A stretch of DNA of 64,000 nt from Lentisphaeria bacterium (GTDB lineage Bacteria > Verrucomicrobiota > Lentisphaeria > Victivallales > Victivallaceae), in NCBI GenBank assembly GCA_022009855.1, contig CP091727.1, positions 4,030,001 to 4,094,000 of the forward strand, written 5' to 3'. Below, in pieces: positions 19,105 through 29,722 of the stretch. How positions within the stretch are numbered: position 1 is the first letter of the stretch; every line of letters starts with the position of its first letter. The notes under the pieces were generated by a model, which had not been told where the DNA came from, did not search any database, and saw only the letters and a program-made list of their open reading frames with translations. Made by a program: the position numbers and the translations under genes.

Positions 19105-19924
19105 ATGGATTCGGAACGCGACTTTTTCGCATTGAGCGGCGGACTCTCATTGCAGGTGACGCACTTCACGGTGAACCGCGCCCGGTGCGACAAACTGCAT
19201 TCGCTGCACCCGGTGAACCGGCTGCTGTTCATCCGGCAAGATACTGCCGGAGAGAGCCGGATCAGCGACCGGGAGGCGGGGGCGGAGTTTCTTCTGCGTC
19301 CGGGAATGGTTTACTTCATGCCCTGTTTCCGCGAGGTTGAAGTCCATCTCACGCCGGAACTGGAGTTTCTGTCGGTGCACTTCACGCTGGATCTTTTCGG
19401 CGGGACCGACATTTTCCAGAAACAGCCGGTGGCGATGTATCCGGCGCCGGATTTCGCCGCGAAGGCGTGGAGCGGTTTGCAGGAGGGGCGGGCGCTGTAC
19501 GCGGCGTGCGAGCTCAAGAGTGCGGTCTACGGATTCTGCACCCGGACTCTGATGCGGCTCGGGCCGGAGGTCACCGGATTGCTGCGCCGGCGGGAGTATC
19601 GGCCGCTGATCGATTTCATTGTGGCGCACGCTTCGGCTTCCACCACGGTGGAGCAGCTGGCGGAGTTCATGAAGATGCGGCCGGATGTTTTTTCGCGTAA
19701 ATTCTCCGCCGATATCGGCGTGACGCCGAAGAAATTTCTGACCCGTTTCCTGCTGCGGCGGGCGTCGGAGCTGCTGCTGGAGCCCGGGAGCCGGGTCAAG
19801 GGAGGTGGCGGCGGAACTGGGGTTCGGCAGTGAATACTATTTCTCCCGTTTCTTTCACAAGAATACCGGTATTCCGCCGCGACAGTACCGGGAGTTTTAC
19901 CGGAACATGGAGGTCCGGGGGTGA
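19105..19924 (+). CDS. AraC-family transcriptional regulator (one frame break)
   Basis: About 273 residues. The sensing domain contains SLHPVNRLLFIRQDTAG and VYFMPCFREVEVHL; the DNA-binding domain contains TTVEQLAEFMKMRPDVFSRKF and, in the restored frame, VKEVAAELGFGSEYYFSRFF, ending PPRQYREFYRN. One extra G at the G3 run 19800-19802 causes the break. Paralogue of the AraC gene at 13986. It is divergent from the glycyl radical enzyme operon and most likely controls it. Confidence 0.87.
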
Positions 19925-20102
19925 CGACGGGGGGGTGTTTTGCGGGGAAAGCGATGGTCTTCGGGTTGATTTCCCTGCGGACCGGATTTATAGTAGGTTG
20001 CAAAATCGGCAGTGGAGAAAGAGGTTTCCGGCATTCCCGTCCCGCGTCCGGTGGAAGGGGCGGGACGGCGGGGATTCGCCGGGAAATCGGAGAGGTAGAC
20101 GG

Positions 20103-20425
20103 ATGAAACGTGCATCGGATTTTTTTCGGACGGAAGAGAAGTTGAACTGTGCGCAGGCGGTTCTGCGCTACTTTGAATTCCCGCCGGAGAAGATTGAGGC
20201 GTTGGCGCGCCGCCGGTGGCGGGCTGGCGCCCGGCGGGTTGTGCGGCGCGCTGCATGCGGCGCGGGTCGTGCTGAACGACGAAGAGAAATTCGCGGAGCT
20301 CTGTCGGAAGTTCGGGGAGAAGACACAGGGGGGCACTGACCTGCCGGGAGATCAAGGGCGGTTCGGGACTTCCGTGTCCGGCCTGTGTCAACCTTGCCGC
20401 GTCGCTGGCGGAACAGTTGAAATAG
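20103..20425 (+). CDS. Putative redox-active C_GCAxxG_C_C family protein (two frame breaks)
   Basis: About 107 residues. Family features in order are EKLNCAQAVL (first Cys), the glycine-rich GGLAPGGLCGALHAA (the CGA element), ELCRKF, LTCREIKGGSGLPCPACV and a short tail ending at TAG 20423-20425. The conserved cysteines suggest a metal- or disulfide-based redox role; no reaction is established for the family. Breaks near 20205-20215 (one extra base) and at the G6 run 20328-20333 (one extra G). It lies downstream of the AraC gene and 23 bases before the TerB-like gene. Confidence 0.7.
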
Positions 20426-20448
20426 AAGCGAAAGGGGAGGGGCGGAAC

Positions 20449-21217
20449 GTGGATGTCAACTTTATTCCCGGGAATCTCCGGGATGCGCTGACTTCGGGCG
20501 GGATTTCGGGCGCGGTGCGCCATGCGGTGCGGGTTCAGTCGGAAGTTTTCCGGGGAGTCGGGGGAGGGGTATTTCTTCTTGACTGACCGGGAGTTTGCGG
20601 CGATTGACCGCGGTTTCGGCAGTTCGGAATTCCGGCGGATGAGCTGCCCGGTTGCCGAGGTGTCGACTCGGAAGCGCCAAGTCGACGGGAACAATGTCTC
20701 GGTGGAAATCGCCTTGCCGGACGGCACGATTTTGACGGGCTGCGCCTCTTTTTCGGAAGGCGATGCGCTGGAAGAGTTGCTCGACAGTCTGGAGGCTGGA
20801 GCCGGTTCGATGGTGGAATCCGCCGCCGCGTCGGCGGAACTGGTTTCGGAGAACGCGAAACTTTTCGCCGCCGGACTGCTCTGGGCGGTGCGGGCGGATG
20901 GCAATCTCGCGCCGGAACAGGAGGAGATGCTGCGGAAGCTCTGTCCTCCGGCAGCGCTGGAGGCGGGGGTGGATTACACGCAGTCGAATGGCTTTGACGC
21001 GTTTCTATCTGCCGTGAAATCGACCTTCTCGCGGGAGCAGTTGACCTGCCTGATTGCGAACCAGCTGGAACTGGCGATGTGTGACGGGGATTTGACGGGG
21101 CGGGAGATGGATTTCATCCGTGCCGAGGTGAACGCCTGGGGCTATCCGGTGGAAGAGTACCGTGCGCTTCGCAACTTTCTGCTGTTGAAGAATCAGTCGC
21201 CGATTCTCTTCGCCTGA
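20449..21217 (+). CDS. TerB-like domain protein (one frame break)
   Basis: About 255 residues. The C-terminal half has the tellurite-resistance TerB-like helical fold: LLWAVRADGNLAPEQEEMLRKL, then ANQLELAMCDGDLTGREMDFI, two acidic D-x-(D/N)-G-x-L repeats that bind metal in the family. The N-terminal region has no match I recognise. A GTG start at 20449 follows AGGGGAGG. The break at the G5 run 20560-20564 (one extra G) separates the first 38 codons from the rest. Followed by a strong terminator shared with the convergent GspK-like gene. Confidence 0.65.
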
Positions 21218-21229
21218 CGCGTCGATCTT

Positions 21230-21279
21230 AAAAACAGGAGCCGCGACCGGGAGACATCCCGCGCGGCTCCTGTTTTTTT
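21230..21279. terminator. Bidirectional rho-independent terminator
   Basis: A 12-bp perfect stem, ACAGGAGCCGCG / CGCGGCTCCTGT, flanked by AAAAA on the left and TTTTTTT on the right. It sits between convergent genes ending at 21217 (+) and 21288 (-) and can serve both. Confidence 0.85.
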
Positions 21280-21287
21280 CTCGTCTG

Positions 21288-24200
21288 TCAGTCGATGTAT
21301 TCGATGCTGGTGACGATGAGCTGGCCGGTGATTTCGCTCACCTTCTCCAGCGTGACCAGCATCTTGACTTCACCGGTAATCTCGTCGAAGTAGATGAAGT
21401 CATCCGGACTCTGCGTCGAATCCGGTGTGGACGGGTTGTCACTGCCGTCGTTGCTGATGTTGCCGGAAGCATCGGAGGTAATTTTGGAACCATCCTTGTC
21501 GATGTACCTGGCCACATCAAACTGGCCGTAAGCGCAGTTCCTGGTGACGACTTTGGCATCATCCGGTCTGACCCGGGCCACTGTGCCACTCAAATCCCGG
21601 ATGGTCTGCGCCACGACGATGAACTGAATGACGTTGGAGGCCGACGGTTCCGCCTTGAGCAGATTGATCGTTTTCCCGACAATCTCCTCCAGCTGCGCAT
21701 CGGAGGCGCTGGTAAGCGTGGCTGCTCCGAATGCGTTGGCGAGACTGTTGCCGCCGGTGGTCCAGTCAAGGAACTGGGTCCGGCTGGCGAACGGACGCTT
21801 GTTGGAGGAGGTCATGGCCGTCACCACTTGAGAGAGCGGCGAGATGGACGAGAAGCTCAGTGTCGAGCCTGTTGCCGTATCCGTTTCAAATTTGCTGATT
21901 TCCTGTCCATAGCGGATATTGTTGAACAACACCGGCCCCATCTCATCGTCATATTTGCTCTGGTACCCCTTGTTGATGGAGGTGTCGGAACAGAGCATGT
22001 TGATGTCGATCTTGCCGTAGCAATAGGCGTTTTCCGTCAGTTTGACCTGTTCCAGAATGCCGCCGTCTCCACTGGAATAGGAGGTGCCTTCCGCATTGGA
22101 CCAGGCGAGGTTTTGCTTCATATCGGCAGGGGAGATGGAGGTTGCCGCAGCCGGAGAGGAGGGATCTTTCGGAGCTCCCGCCGCCTTCAGATTGAGCGTC
22201 TGCCAGGCCGCTCCCCGGTGGATCACCCCCAGCTCCCAGAGGCTCTGCATCAGGGCGTTCCGGATGTACGCCGTCGACAGATGTTTGGTATCGGTCCATG
22301 CCGGACCGTTGGAATCGACGTTTTTCTCCTGGTCGTACTTGCCGGTGTCGGTTGCCGCGCCCGGATCGAACGGATGGTCCGGTGCATCTGGGCCATGCGA
22401 TACATTGGCTTTCCCAGTGACAGGGGGTCCCGTAGAGACATCCATCACCGCATCCCATGGGGAGGTTCCTGCGGTTGCACGTGCGGAGACGTGCCAGTCG
22501 TCTTCATTCAGATTCTGACGGGGATCCATTCCCTGAATTCCTCCCAACAGAAACGTGAAATCCTCCGCCTGGCTAAGGCTCAAAGTGGAGTCCGTTGGAT
22601 TAAACTTGAGAGAGTTTTCTTCTTTCTGCGGTGCCCTGACAAAGTCTACGCCAAACGGACTTGAAGTATCTTTCAGTTGCCCCTGAAGCAGCAGTGCACC
22701 CCGTTTTACCGTGACCTCTGAAACATTCACTTTGGTTATTTCGACACTGGTCGGCCCGGAAACGGAAACAATATCCTTCGGATCAAGAGAAGTCGTCAAT
22801 TCAACCACCACTTTTATTAGAGTCTCTTTATCAAATAATCTATCGACATTAGTCTGATACTTCTCACCATGCCAGTTGTTTGAGTCTTTAGCTTCTCCAA
22901 AAGGATAACCGTTGAGTGGGAGGTCGAATGAGATATTATTATCATCATCATTCGGTTTGTTTAACAGCAGCTCTCCGGTCCCGGTAGATGGGGTAATACT
23001 CCACTTCGGTTCAAATTTTATCTTTTCATCAGCAACCTTAGCAACTTCGATCGTACCGGATGCCGAAGCTTCAACTTCATTGCCTTCGCCATTTATGTAT
23101 TTGTACTTAATGTCGTTATATTTTGCTTCTATGATTTCCCCTGTTAAGCTGATTGCTTTTACACTGTTTTTAAAGATAAATTTCTGGAAATCATCCGGGA
23201 TATTCTCGTAAATCTGAGCAAGTTTAACAGCGGGGAAAAAGGGCCAGCTGAAACCCTAACTCCTTTTTTGGTTACATCGACTTCAAATCCTTTTGTCTTT
23301 GTCGCTCCATCAGCCTGATGATAAATTTCAAGCTTATAGCCGAGTTCATAGATATAGGGGGTTCGCTCGTTGCCGGTGAAGGTCGGTTCTTCTTTGTCTT
23401 CATCGACGCTCCAGTTGGTCGCATCGACGTCAGAAGTCGGTTTGGAATCGGAATCGCAGTAATCGTTCAGATTGGCTGCAATCTGCTTGCGGCGCGCTTC
23501 CAGTGTGCTGAAGGTTTCCTGCTCGTTGGCGATCAGCTTCAGAAACGGGATTCCGGTATCCGCCGGAGTCAACTCATCGGTCAGTTTGAATTCCGCACTG
23601 CTTCCGGCCAGTTTGTCGAGGATGGCAGTGCTGTTTTGGCTTAACGTCACGCTGGTATCGTTGCGAAACCGGTCATACCATTGATCTTCTTTGAGATCGC
23701 ATTTGTCGATGTCACCCAAGTTGAAACGATGATACAGCTTGTATTCGGTCGTAACGCCGTTGGCGACGGTCTCGTAACGGTAGAACTCCGGCTCCACCGG
23801 TTCCGTTCCGCCGGTAAACCACCGTTCGAAAAACGCTTTTTTTTCATCTGCATATTCACCGCTGAAGTATGTCGTCCCATAGGCGGTGAAAAATGCCGGA
23901 ATGCTTGAAAATGTCGTCTCTTCATCCGGCGCGTTGCTGTCCCAGTTGTTCAGCGGAGTGGAGGTATTGAAATTCAGTTCGCTGATGGTTTTCCCCAGCG
24001 GTATTCCCACGGCTTATGATTTTCGGGTCCTGACGTACTGCTTGTTGCATGGCTTTTTTGCTTATAGACGCCTCGCAGGACGCTGTCCATCGTGATTTTG
24101 CTTGCTCCGTTGGACCCGGGCACCTGCTGGTAGGCGATCCGCCCGACGATCTTGCGGTCAGCCTTGCTCTCGGGCTTGTCGAAAATAAACGCCCATTTGG

Positions 24201-24594
24201 GCTTTTGAAATGTTTCCGTGGTCGGTTGCTCCGTCGACACGGATGACGGCGGTGTCAACAGCGAATCGTCCTTGCTGAACAGCCCGTCGGCAAACACCTT
24301 GTTGTCTTTGTCTTTGCCGTAGCTGTAAATGTCCGAGTAATCCACCGGGATAATTGCCGGACTCCAATTCGCCGCCTGAAACTGGTAATACATGATCGCG
24401 GTGGCGATCCGGCTGATCGCGGACTGGGCGAGCAGTTTCGCCTGACTGCGGTTGCTGTTGTTGCGGGCGACCTTCTGGGCCAGCAGGGCGTTGGAGGCGA
24501 AGGCGAGGCCCAGAACCAGAAGCAGCGAGAGAATGCCCAGCGCGAACAGCAGGGCCACCCCGGATTCATTTTTGTGTACGGCTTTACGGAACAT
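21288..24594 (-). CDS. Giant GspK-like minor pseudopilin (two frame breaks)
   Basis: About 1,100 residues, roughly three times the usual GspK. The N-terminus MFRKAVHKNESGVALLFALG and LSLLLVLGLAFASNALLAQ is a PilX/GspK-type leader with the processing site before SGVALLFAL; RSQAKLLAQSAISRIATAI is the family's helix. The rest is a long, Asp/Asn/Thr-rich, presumably extracellular domain with no catalytic motif that I recognise. Breaks: T4 at 23989-23992 (one A short in the gene) and A5 at 23236-23240 (one T short); correcting both gives one open frame. The start at 24594 follows AAGGA. Last gene of the GspH-I-J-K operon, 35 bases after GspJ. Confidence 0.75.
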
Positions 24595-24629
24595 GGTGTT
24601 AATCCTTATGTGCAAGGCTGATCGTTATC

Positions 24630-25418
24630 CTATCTGGCACGCCTGTCTCCCAGAAAAACAGATCGGGTGAACGTGTATTCATGCTGTTTGCGGAAATTGT
24701 CTTTCTCCGTGGTATCCGTGATCGTTTTCCAGCGTTCGAAATCTTCCGGAGAGAGCACCGAAAGTCTCAGTTCCAGCATATACGGGACATAAATGATTTC
24801 GGTTGCCCCGGTTTCCAACTTCATTTCATCATTTTCCAGCTTGTACGGCACGATTTGAAATCCGGTGACATTCTCAGCGAGGACTGTCGAGTATTTTGTA
24901 CTTGAGCCAGCCTTGGTCCCCTTGTCGATTCGGTCCTGGTTGAAGTAGTCGCTGCTTACCAGTTTGTCAACAGCGTTCTCATAACTGCCGTAAATTTCGT
25001 GGGGAGGAAAGAGGTCGTTGAATTTGGACTCATCATTGCAGTATACCGCTACACGGAGCTGATTCTCATCAGCACTGGAACATTGAAAGGTCATGAATTT
25101 GAGAGAGCTGTCTCCCGGAAACTGATCACCAGTCCGGGTGGCGAAGTAGATTTTGGAAGGCTCAGGATTTTCACTCAGATCCGTGTAGATCTTGAACGGC
25201 ACTTCTGGAGTGTAAAAGAGGTTCTGAAGCTGAGTCGTCATCAGATCCATGGCGATGCGGGCATCCGCGTAAATCTCGTTGCGCTTCTCCATGCCGTTCC
25301 AGATCCGCTGCGCTCCGGAGAAGAACTGAAGCATCAGCAGCAGTAAAATACTGAACACCGCCATCGCGACGATCAGTTCGACCAGGGTAAATTTCGATTT
25401 TTGACGCGTCTTTCTCAT
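24630..25418 (-). CDS. Type II secretion minor pseudopilin, GspJ-like
   Basis: 262 residues, frame intact. Prepilin leader KSKFTLVELIVAMAVFSILL with Glu at position +5 after the cleavage site, then MLQFFSGAQRIWNG and YADARIAMDLMTTQLQN, typical of GspJ. The soluble domain ends FTRSVFLGDRRAR. It would sit near the tip of the pseudopilus with GspI and GspK. The start ATG at 25418 lies 18 bases after the restored end of GspI. Type IV pilus PilW is the main alternative. Confidence 0.8.
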   Translation of the reverse strand: MRKTRQKSKFTLVELIVAMAVFSILLLLMLQFFSGAQRIWNGMEKRNEIYADARIAMDLMTTQLQNLFYTPEVPFKIYTDLSENPEPSKIYFATRTGDQFPGDSSLKFMTFQCSSADENQLRVAVYCNDESKFNDLFPPHEIYGSYENAVDKLVSSDYFNQDRIDKGTKAGSSTKYSTVLAENVTGFQIVPYKLENDEMKLETGATEIIYVPYMLELRLSVLSPEDFERWKTITDTTEKDNFRKQHEYTFTRSVFLGDRRAR

Positions 25419-25436
25419 TCTTCGTTCTGCTCCAGT

Positions 25437-26184
25437 CTAAGGTGTCGTCGTCGTCGCAGGAATTTCATAGGCCTGATTGAAAAATTCCAGACGGAAAACC
25501 CGTTTTCCCGATTGGCATATGGAAATTCGGCCGGCCAGCTGATTTCGAGGACAAGGTTATGCGCATATTGTGGGATATTTTCATCGATAAGAGCGGGAGC
25601 TGTTACCGAATCGGCGGTGATTTTTGGAACATAGCAGTTGATTTCTTCGCGCCATACTTTGACGACGGCGGCAAAATCCACCGTGTCATTGGTCATCTGC
25701 CGATAGAGAAATGTTCCTTTTGGACCGATAAAAAGGGTGGCCTGTTTGACCCGCCGCTTTTCCGTCGGATCGCTGGTGCTGATACTGATGCCCTGAATGG
25801 TTTTGTCGAATATGCTGTTGGTACCGAGTTCTCCTTCCAGCGGAACCCCGTCATTATCTCCCACTGTGGAATCTGAGCCGGTGGGAGCGGTGTCCGGAAG
25901 TTTTGCGGAAAAAGGATAATAGGTGGAGTCATAATTGTTGAGGCTGGTCAAGTTGGTTGGCGGATTGCTCGCATTTTTGATCCATTCTTCATTGCATCTC
26001 GCCTGCAGATAACCCATGATGTATTCGGCGATGTCGGCGAGATTGTTGTCGGCGATGGCGTTTTTGCTGGCGTTGATGCCGACCGGGAAAAGCACCAGAA
26101 TTCCCGAAAGACCGATGGCGATGATCGCCATCGCCAGCGCAATCTCAACCATGTTGAATGGATGTCTGCGAATCTTTTTTTCAT
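25437..26184 (-). CDS. Type II secretion minor pseudopilin, GspI/PilV-like (two frame breaks)
   Basis: About 249 residues. The restored leader is MKKKIRRHPFNMVEIALAMA followed by IIAIGLSGILVLFPVG; the T7 run at 26175-26181 is one base short, which hides the first 12 codons. The C-terminus reads EKRVFRLEFFNQAYEIPATT if the T4 run at 25503-25506 is one base longer, giving the stop at 25437. Soluble domain contains ATLFIGPKGTFLYRQ. PilV-type alternatives are possible, but order and spacing within a GspH-I-J-K cluster favour GspI. Confidence 0.75.
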
Positions 26185-26196
26185 CAGAAAGCCTCG

Positions 26197-26930
26197 TTAC
26201 TGGATAGACAAATAATCAACTTTTCCGGTAATCCGGTTCAGATCAAGTACAAGGTAGTTGGTCGGGCCGTTATTCCCGCGGGAGGGAAACAGTAAATTAT
26301 TCCCGTTTGGGATTGCTTCGGCAACGACGAAACGGAGATCTTCGTCCAATTTTACTCCGCCATACGGAGAAAACACCACGGCGCTGCCGGTGGGCGTGGT
26401 AATGGTCGTCGTTTCCGTCTTGGGGTATTTGCGCAGTTTTACCAGTTCGTTCTTGCCCAGCTCCTCATTCGTTTTCGTCACCGTTCCGGCCAGCCCCTTC
26501 TCCTGAACTTCTGCCAGGTCATCGTATTTACTGTCATTGGAGCCGACCACCTCCACCAGCATGGCGCCGTCCGGAGCATTTTTCCAGACCGAATCCGGAA
26601 CCCATTTTACAAATTCCCAGACTTTTTTGTCTCCGGTGCTCTTCACGTAGGCCAGCCGGTAACCGCCGAGGCAGTGAACCTTTTCCTCGTCCGGCCAGGA
26701 GCTGTCAGAGGAATTGCTCGGCAGTACCAGCGCGACGTTCCGACGGCTGGTGATCGCGTGGGACTGCGCCTGTTCCAGCGCCAGTTTCAAGTTCGACGCC
26801 ATCTGATCAACCTTGTTCCCGCTGATCATCCGGTTGAAGCCCGGCAGCATCAGCGTGATCAAAAGCCCATCAGCAGCATGACGACCAGGAGTTCGATAAG
26901 GGTAAAATTCGTCTTTGTCCGCTTGATCAT
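26197..26930 (-). CDS. Type II secretion minor pseudopilin, GspH-like (one frame break)
   Basis: About 244 residues. Start at 26930 with leader MIKRTKTNFTLIELLVVMLL, then GFLITLMLPGFNRMISGN after adding one T to the run read at 26861-26864. MASNLKLALEQAQSHAITSRRNVALVL is the GspH/FimT signature region. The soluble domain ends VLDLNRITGKVDYLSIQ. First gene of the pseudopilin operon; the next gene starts 13 bases after its stop. Confidence 0.78.
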
Positions 26931-27141
26931 TTTTTCTTTCCGGCGATCTCAATATTCCAGATTTTTCCGGTGCTTCTGCACCTCACCTGCCTGTACTATA
27001 TGATAACGGATGAATTTTTTCAATGCCCTTTCCCCCTCTTTTTCCCCTTTTTTTCATGATTTTTCCGCAGGAAGCCCCGGTTTTTCCTGTTTTTTTTGAA
27101 AGATTGCCGAAAAGCAATCCGGAACGGACCTTTTCCGGTGC

Positions 27142-27170
27142 TTGACAAATACCTGTTCCGGGAGTATGGT
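27142..27170 (+). promoter_or_regulatory. Sigma-70 promoter of the FKBP gene
   Basis: TTGACA at 27142-27147 and TATGGT at 27165-27170 with 17-bp spacing, 48 bases before the start codon at 27218. It is the best -35/-10 pair in the window and suggests constitutive expression. The upstream spacer 26931-27141 shows nothing else. Confidence 0.75.
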
Positions 27171-27217
27171 AAAAGCTCATTTTCCGGAAAAATCAGCAAA
27201 TCTGCAAAGGAGCCGTC

Positions 27218-27841
27218 ATGAACTCTTTCTCCGATGAACTCGAAAAACTCAGCTACGCCATGGGAATGAATATGGGCGAATATCTCTCCCATACCCCCGT
27301 CGAAATCAATCGGGAGGCCGCCCTCGCCGGAATGCGCGACTTCTTCGCCGGTTCCGCCCGACTTTCCGCTGAAGAGTATGCCGCCGCTATGCAGACCCTC
27401 CGCAGCCGGATGCAGCAGGCCGCTCAGGGGCAGGCCGAACAGCTCGCTTCCGCCAATGCCGCCGCGGAAAAAAAGTTCATGGCGGAAAATGCCGCCCGTA
27501 AAGAGGTCTCGGTCACCCCGTCCGGTCTCCAGTACGAGGTCGTCAAACAGGGCAATGGTGCGAAACCCTCCGCTACCGACCGGGTCCGGGTTCACTATAC
27601 CGGCACCTTCCTCGACGGCCGCGAGTTTGACAGCTCCGTCCGCCGTGGCGAACCCGCCGAATTCGGCGTCAATCAGGTGATCTCCGGCTGGACCGAAGCG
27701 CTTCAGATGATGCCGGTCGGCAGCCGCTACCGTCTCTACATCCCCGCTCGTCTCGCCTACGGGGAGCGCGGCGCCGGGCAGGCCATTCCGCCGAATGCGG
27801 CTCTGATCTTCGATGTGGAACTGCTCGACATTCTCCGCTGA
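27218..27841 (+). CDS. FKBP-type peptidyl-prolyl cis-trans isomerase (FklB/Mip-like)
   Basis: 207 residues, frame intact. An N-terminal helical dimerisation domain (LEKLSYAMGMNMGEYL, then repeated Ala/Gln/Glu-rich helices to about 100) is followed by the FKBP domain: VTPSGLQYEVVKQGNG, DRVRVHYTGTFLDGREFDSS, VISGWTEALQMMPVGSRYRL and IPPNAALIFDVELLDI. These are the aromatic and Gly residues of the proline-binding pocket. No signal peptide, so the cytoplasmic FklB type is more likely than periplasmic Mip. Ribosome site AAAGGAG 6 bases before ATG. It folds proteins by isomerising Xaa-Pro bonds. Confidence 0.92.
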   Translation: MNSFSDELEKLSYAMGMNMGEYLSHTPVEINREAALAGMRDFFAGSARLSAEEYAAAMQTLRSRMQQAAQGQAEQLASANAAAEKKFMAENAARKEVSVTPSGLQYEVVKQGNGAKPSATDRVRVHYTGTFLDGREFDSSVRRGEPAEFGVNQVISGWTEALQMMPVGSRYRLYIPARLAYGERGAGQAIPPNAALIFDVELLDILR

Positions 27842-27854
27842 CTCTCCTGCCGAC

Positions 27855-27899
27855 GAAAGCGCCTCCCACGGAAAATCACCGCGGGAGGCGCTTTTCTTT
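27855..27899 (+). terminator. Terminator of the FKBP gene
   Basis: AAAGCGCCTCCC(ACGG) pairs with (CCGC)GGGAGGCGCTTTT around a short loop, followed by CTTTG. Stop codon is 15 bases upstream. Symmetric A and T tracts may allow use by the convergent gene ending at 28056. Confidence 0.8.
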
Positions 27900-28055
27900 G
27901 CGATATTACCGGATTGCAATTTCTCGGCAATCTTCCGGCCATTTTTCGGATTTATATTGTAGATATATGAAAAGGGAAGACTCTTGACGGACTCTTCTGC
28001 TTTTCCCCTCATTCCGGACTGCGCGGTTTTCCCCGGCCGCCAGTCCGGAATTCTT

Positions 28056-29361
28056 TTAGAAGCGATCGGAGAGGGCTACCTTGCAGACCGTCAGCCGGGT
28101 CGGCTCCGGCAACGGCGGCGGGTGCGGCCGGTCGCGGTTGGCCGGAAGCGTCTCCCAGCGCAGAAACCACTGCACTCCTTCAGCTCCGGAACTCCCGGTA
28201 TCCGGCAGCCAGTTTCGAATGAGTCCGGGAAAGGATTGTTCCATTTTCCGCAGCTCCGGCGGACAGCTGGAACGGGGAGGAAGTGTCTCAAGCGTCTTGA
28301 GCGTCTCCGGGTTGAGACGCCAGCATCCGGCCTCTCTGTCGATGAATTCAAACTCCTGCAGAAGTGTTCCGTCCGGCTGGAGCTGCACAGGAGGGGCGAA
28401 CACCATCTGTCGGATGGAACCGTATCCGGAAAATTCCCACCGCTCCGCCGCCGGCCAGTTGCCGTGCGGAACGAGCTGATGATGTCCATCCGGATTCACT
28501 CGGAGCGTGAAAATTCGGCTCGCACCGTCACCATCGTACAGATGAAAGGGAGAGAATCGGGCGTTTTCTCCCGTCGAAGCCGATGCTGCCGCACATGTTG
28601 ATCAATCCGCTGCCGCTGGCGCTGGTCGGGAGAACGATGACCCCGGGAGAGTCGATGGTGAGGGGAAGAGCAAGGCGCCTGCCTTCCGCATTTTCCCAGT
28701 GGAGCAGGTCGCGGCTGCGGGCATAGCAGAGATCGTGGTTGGTGGCACAGTCCCCGGAATCCCGCCAGACCCAGGCGAGATGAAAGAATCCGTCCGGCCC
28801 GGCGACCGGTCCGAAAAAGTAGGCGTTCATCCTGTCGTTGCCGGCGGTGAGCGGTTGATCGAGCAGGCGGGACCAGCGGCGCGTCTGCGCGTCGTACACA
28901 TTGTAGATCTCATTGCCGCATCCGCTCACGCCGTAACGGTAGTGGAAGATCATCCGCCCATCTGCTCCAGTGAGAAACCGGGGATAGGTGCACCTTTCTT
29001 CACAATTTCCGACCAGGGAGGGAACCCGGACGAGGGAGTCCGGATCGTGCGGACGCGTCATCTGAAAATAGATCAGAGGCGCGGCGTGCATGTTTGCCGC
29101 AATGTGCAGACAGCCGGTCGAGTCACAGAAGAGTTGAATCGTATTGTGTGAATCCCAGCCGACCGCGGTATCGAGCGGGTGGTACTCCCACTGGCGGGAA
29201 CCGGTTGGCCGGGAGGCGAGCACCAGCTGCCTGTCCGCGTTGTAATAACCGACGTATTGTCGGATCGGCGTGGTCAGCAGTGCAAAATTGACTTTGTGCC
29301 CTGACCAGGCGTTGTCGACGGGAAGTTGTTCAAGGAGAATCGGGGAGTGTTCTTGCTTCAT
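28056..29361 (-). CDS. BNR_4 repeat protein, likely glycan-binding or glycan-cleaving beta-propeller (one frame break)
   Basis: About 435 residues. Family features: KVNFALLTTPIRQYVGYYN near the start, GWDSHNTIQL and LHIAANMHAAPLIYF at about 70-95, and PRFLTGADGRMIFHYRYG, all typical of BNR_4 propellers. Breaks at the G3 run 28548-28550 (one extra base), after which FHLYDGDGASRIFTLR continues. No signal peptide, so it may be cytoplasmic or exported in another way. It is the last gene of a cluster with L-rhamnose mutarotase and a GH-A enzyme, which suggests a rhamnose-containing glycan. The enzymatic activity, if any, is unknown. Confidence 0.72.
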
Positions 29362-29407
29362 TTTTTCAATCTGTGGTTGCTAATATGGAAAGAGCAAAGG
29401 AGAGCCT

Positions 29408-29722
29408 TTACTCCATGTGAAACAGCTCTTGCAGCGGAATGGAAACCGGACCGCCGCCGTCGGGTTCCTGTTCGAGCAGATCGGCCATATGTTCCTGCCA
29501 GCGACGGAATGCCGGATCCTGACGGAGACCTGCGAGCCGTTCCCGGGTATCGATCCGGCGCTGGGCGAAGAGCAGGCCACTGTGCGAATCAAGCCAGATG
29601 GTGTAATCGGTCACTCCGGCATTGCGCAGGGCGCGGAGCACATCGGCTTGAATGGCGGCGTGGCGCACCCGGTACTCTTCGGCGCATCCGGGGCGGAGTT
29701 TCAATAGAAAACCGTTTCGCAT
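29408..29722 (-). CDS. rhaM: L-rhamnose mutarotase
   Basis: 104 residues, the normal length for RhaM, which interconverts alpha- and beta-L-rhamnopyranose. Seen: MRNGFLLKLRPGCAEEYRVR, RHAAI with the catalytic-type His, GVTDYTIWLD, and FRRWQEHMADLLE with closing LFHME. Small ferredoxin-like dimeric fold, cytoplasmic. The ATG at 29722 lies inside the end of the GH gene (stop at 29701), a 22-bp overlap that points to coupled translation. With the BNR_4 gene after it, it makes rhamnose the best guess for the sugar released by this cluster. Confidence 0.85.
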   Translation of the reverse strand: MRNGFLLKLRPGCAEEYRVRHAAIQADVLRALRNAGVTDYTIWLDSHSGLLFAQRRIDTRERLAGLRQDPAFRRWQEHMADLLEQEPDGGGPVSIPLQELFHME

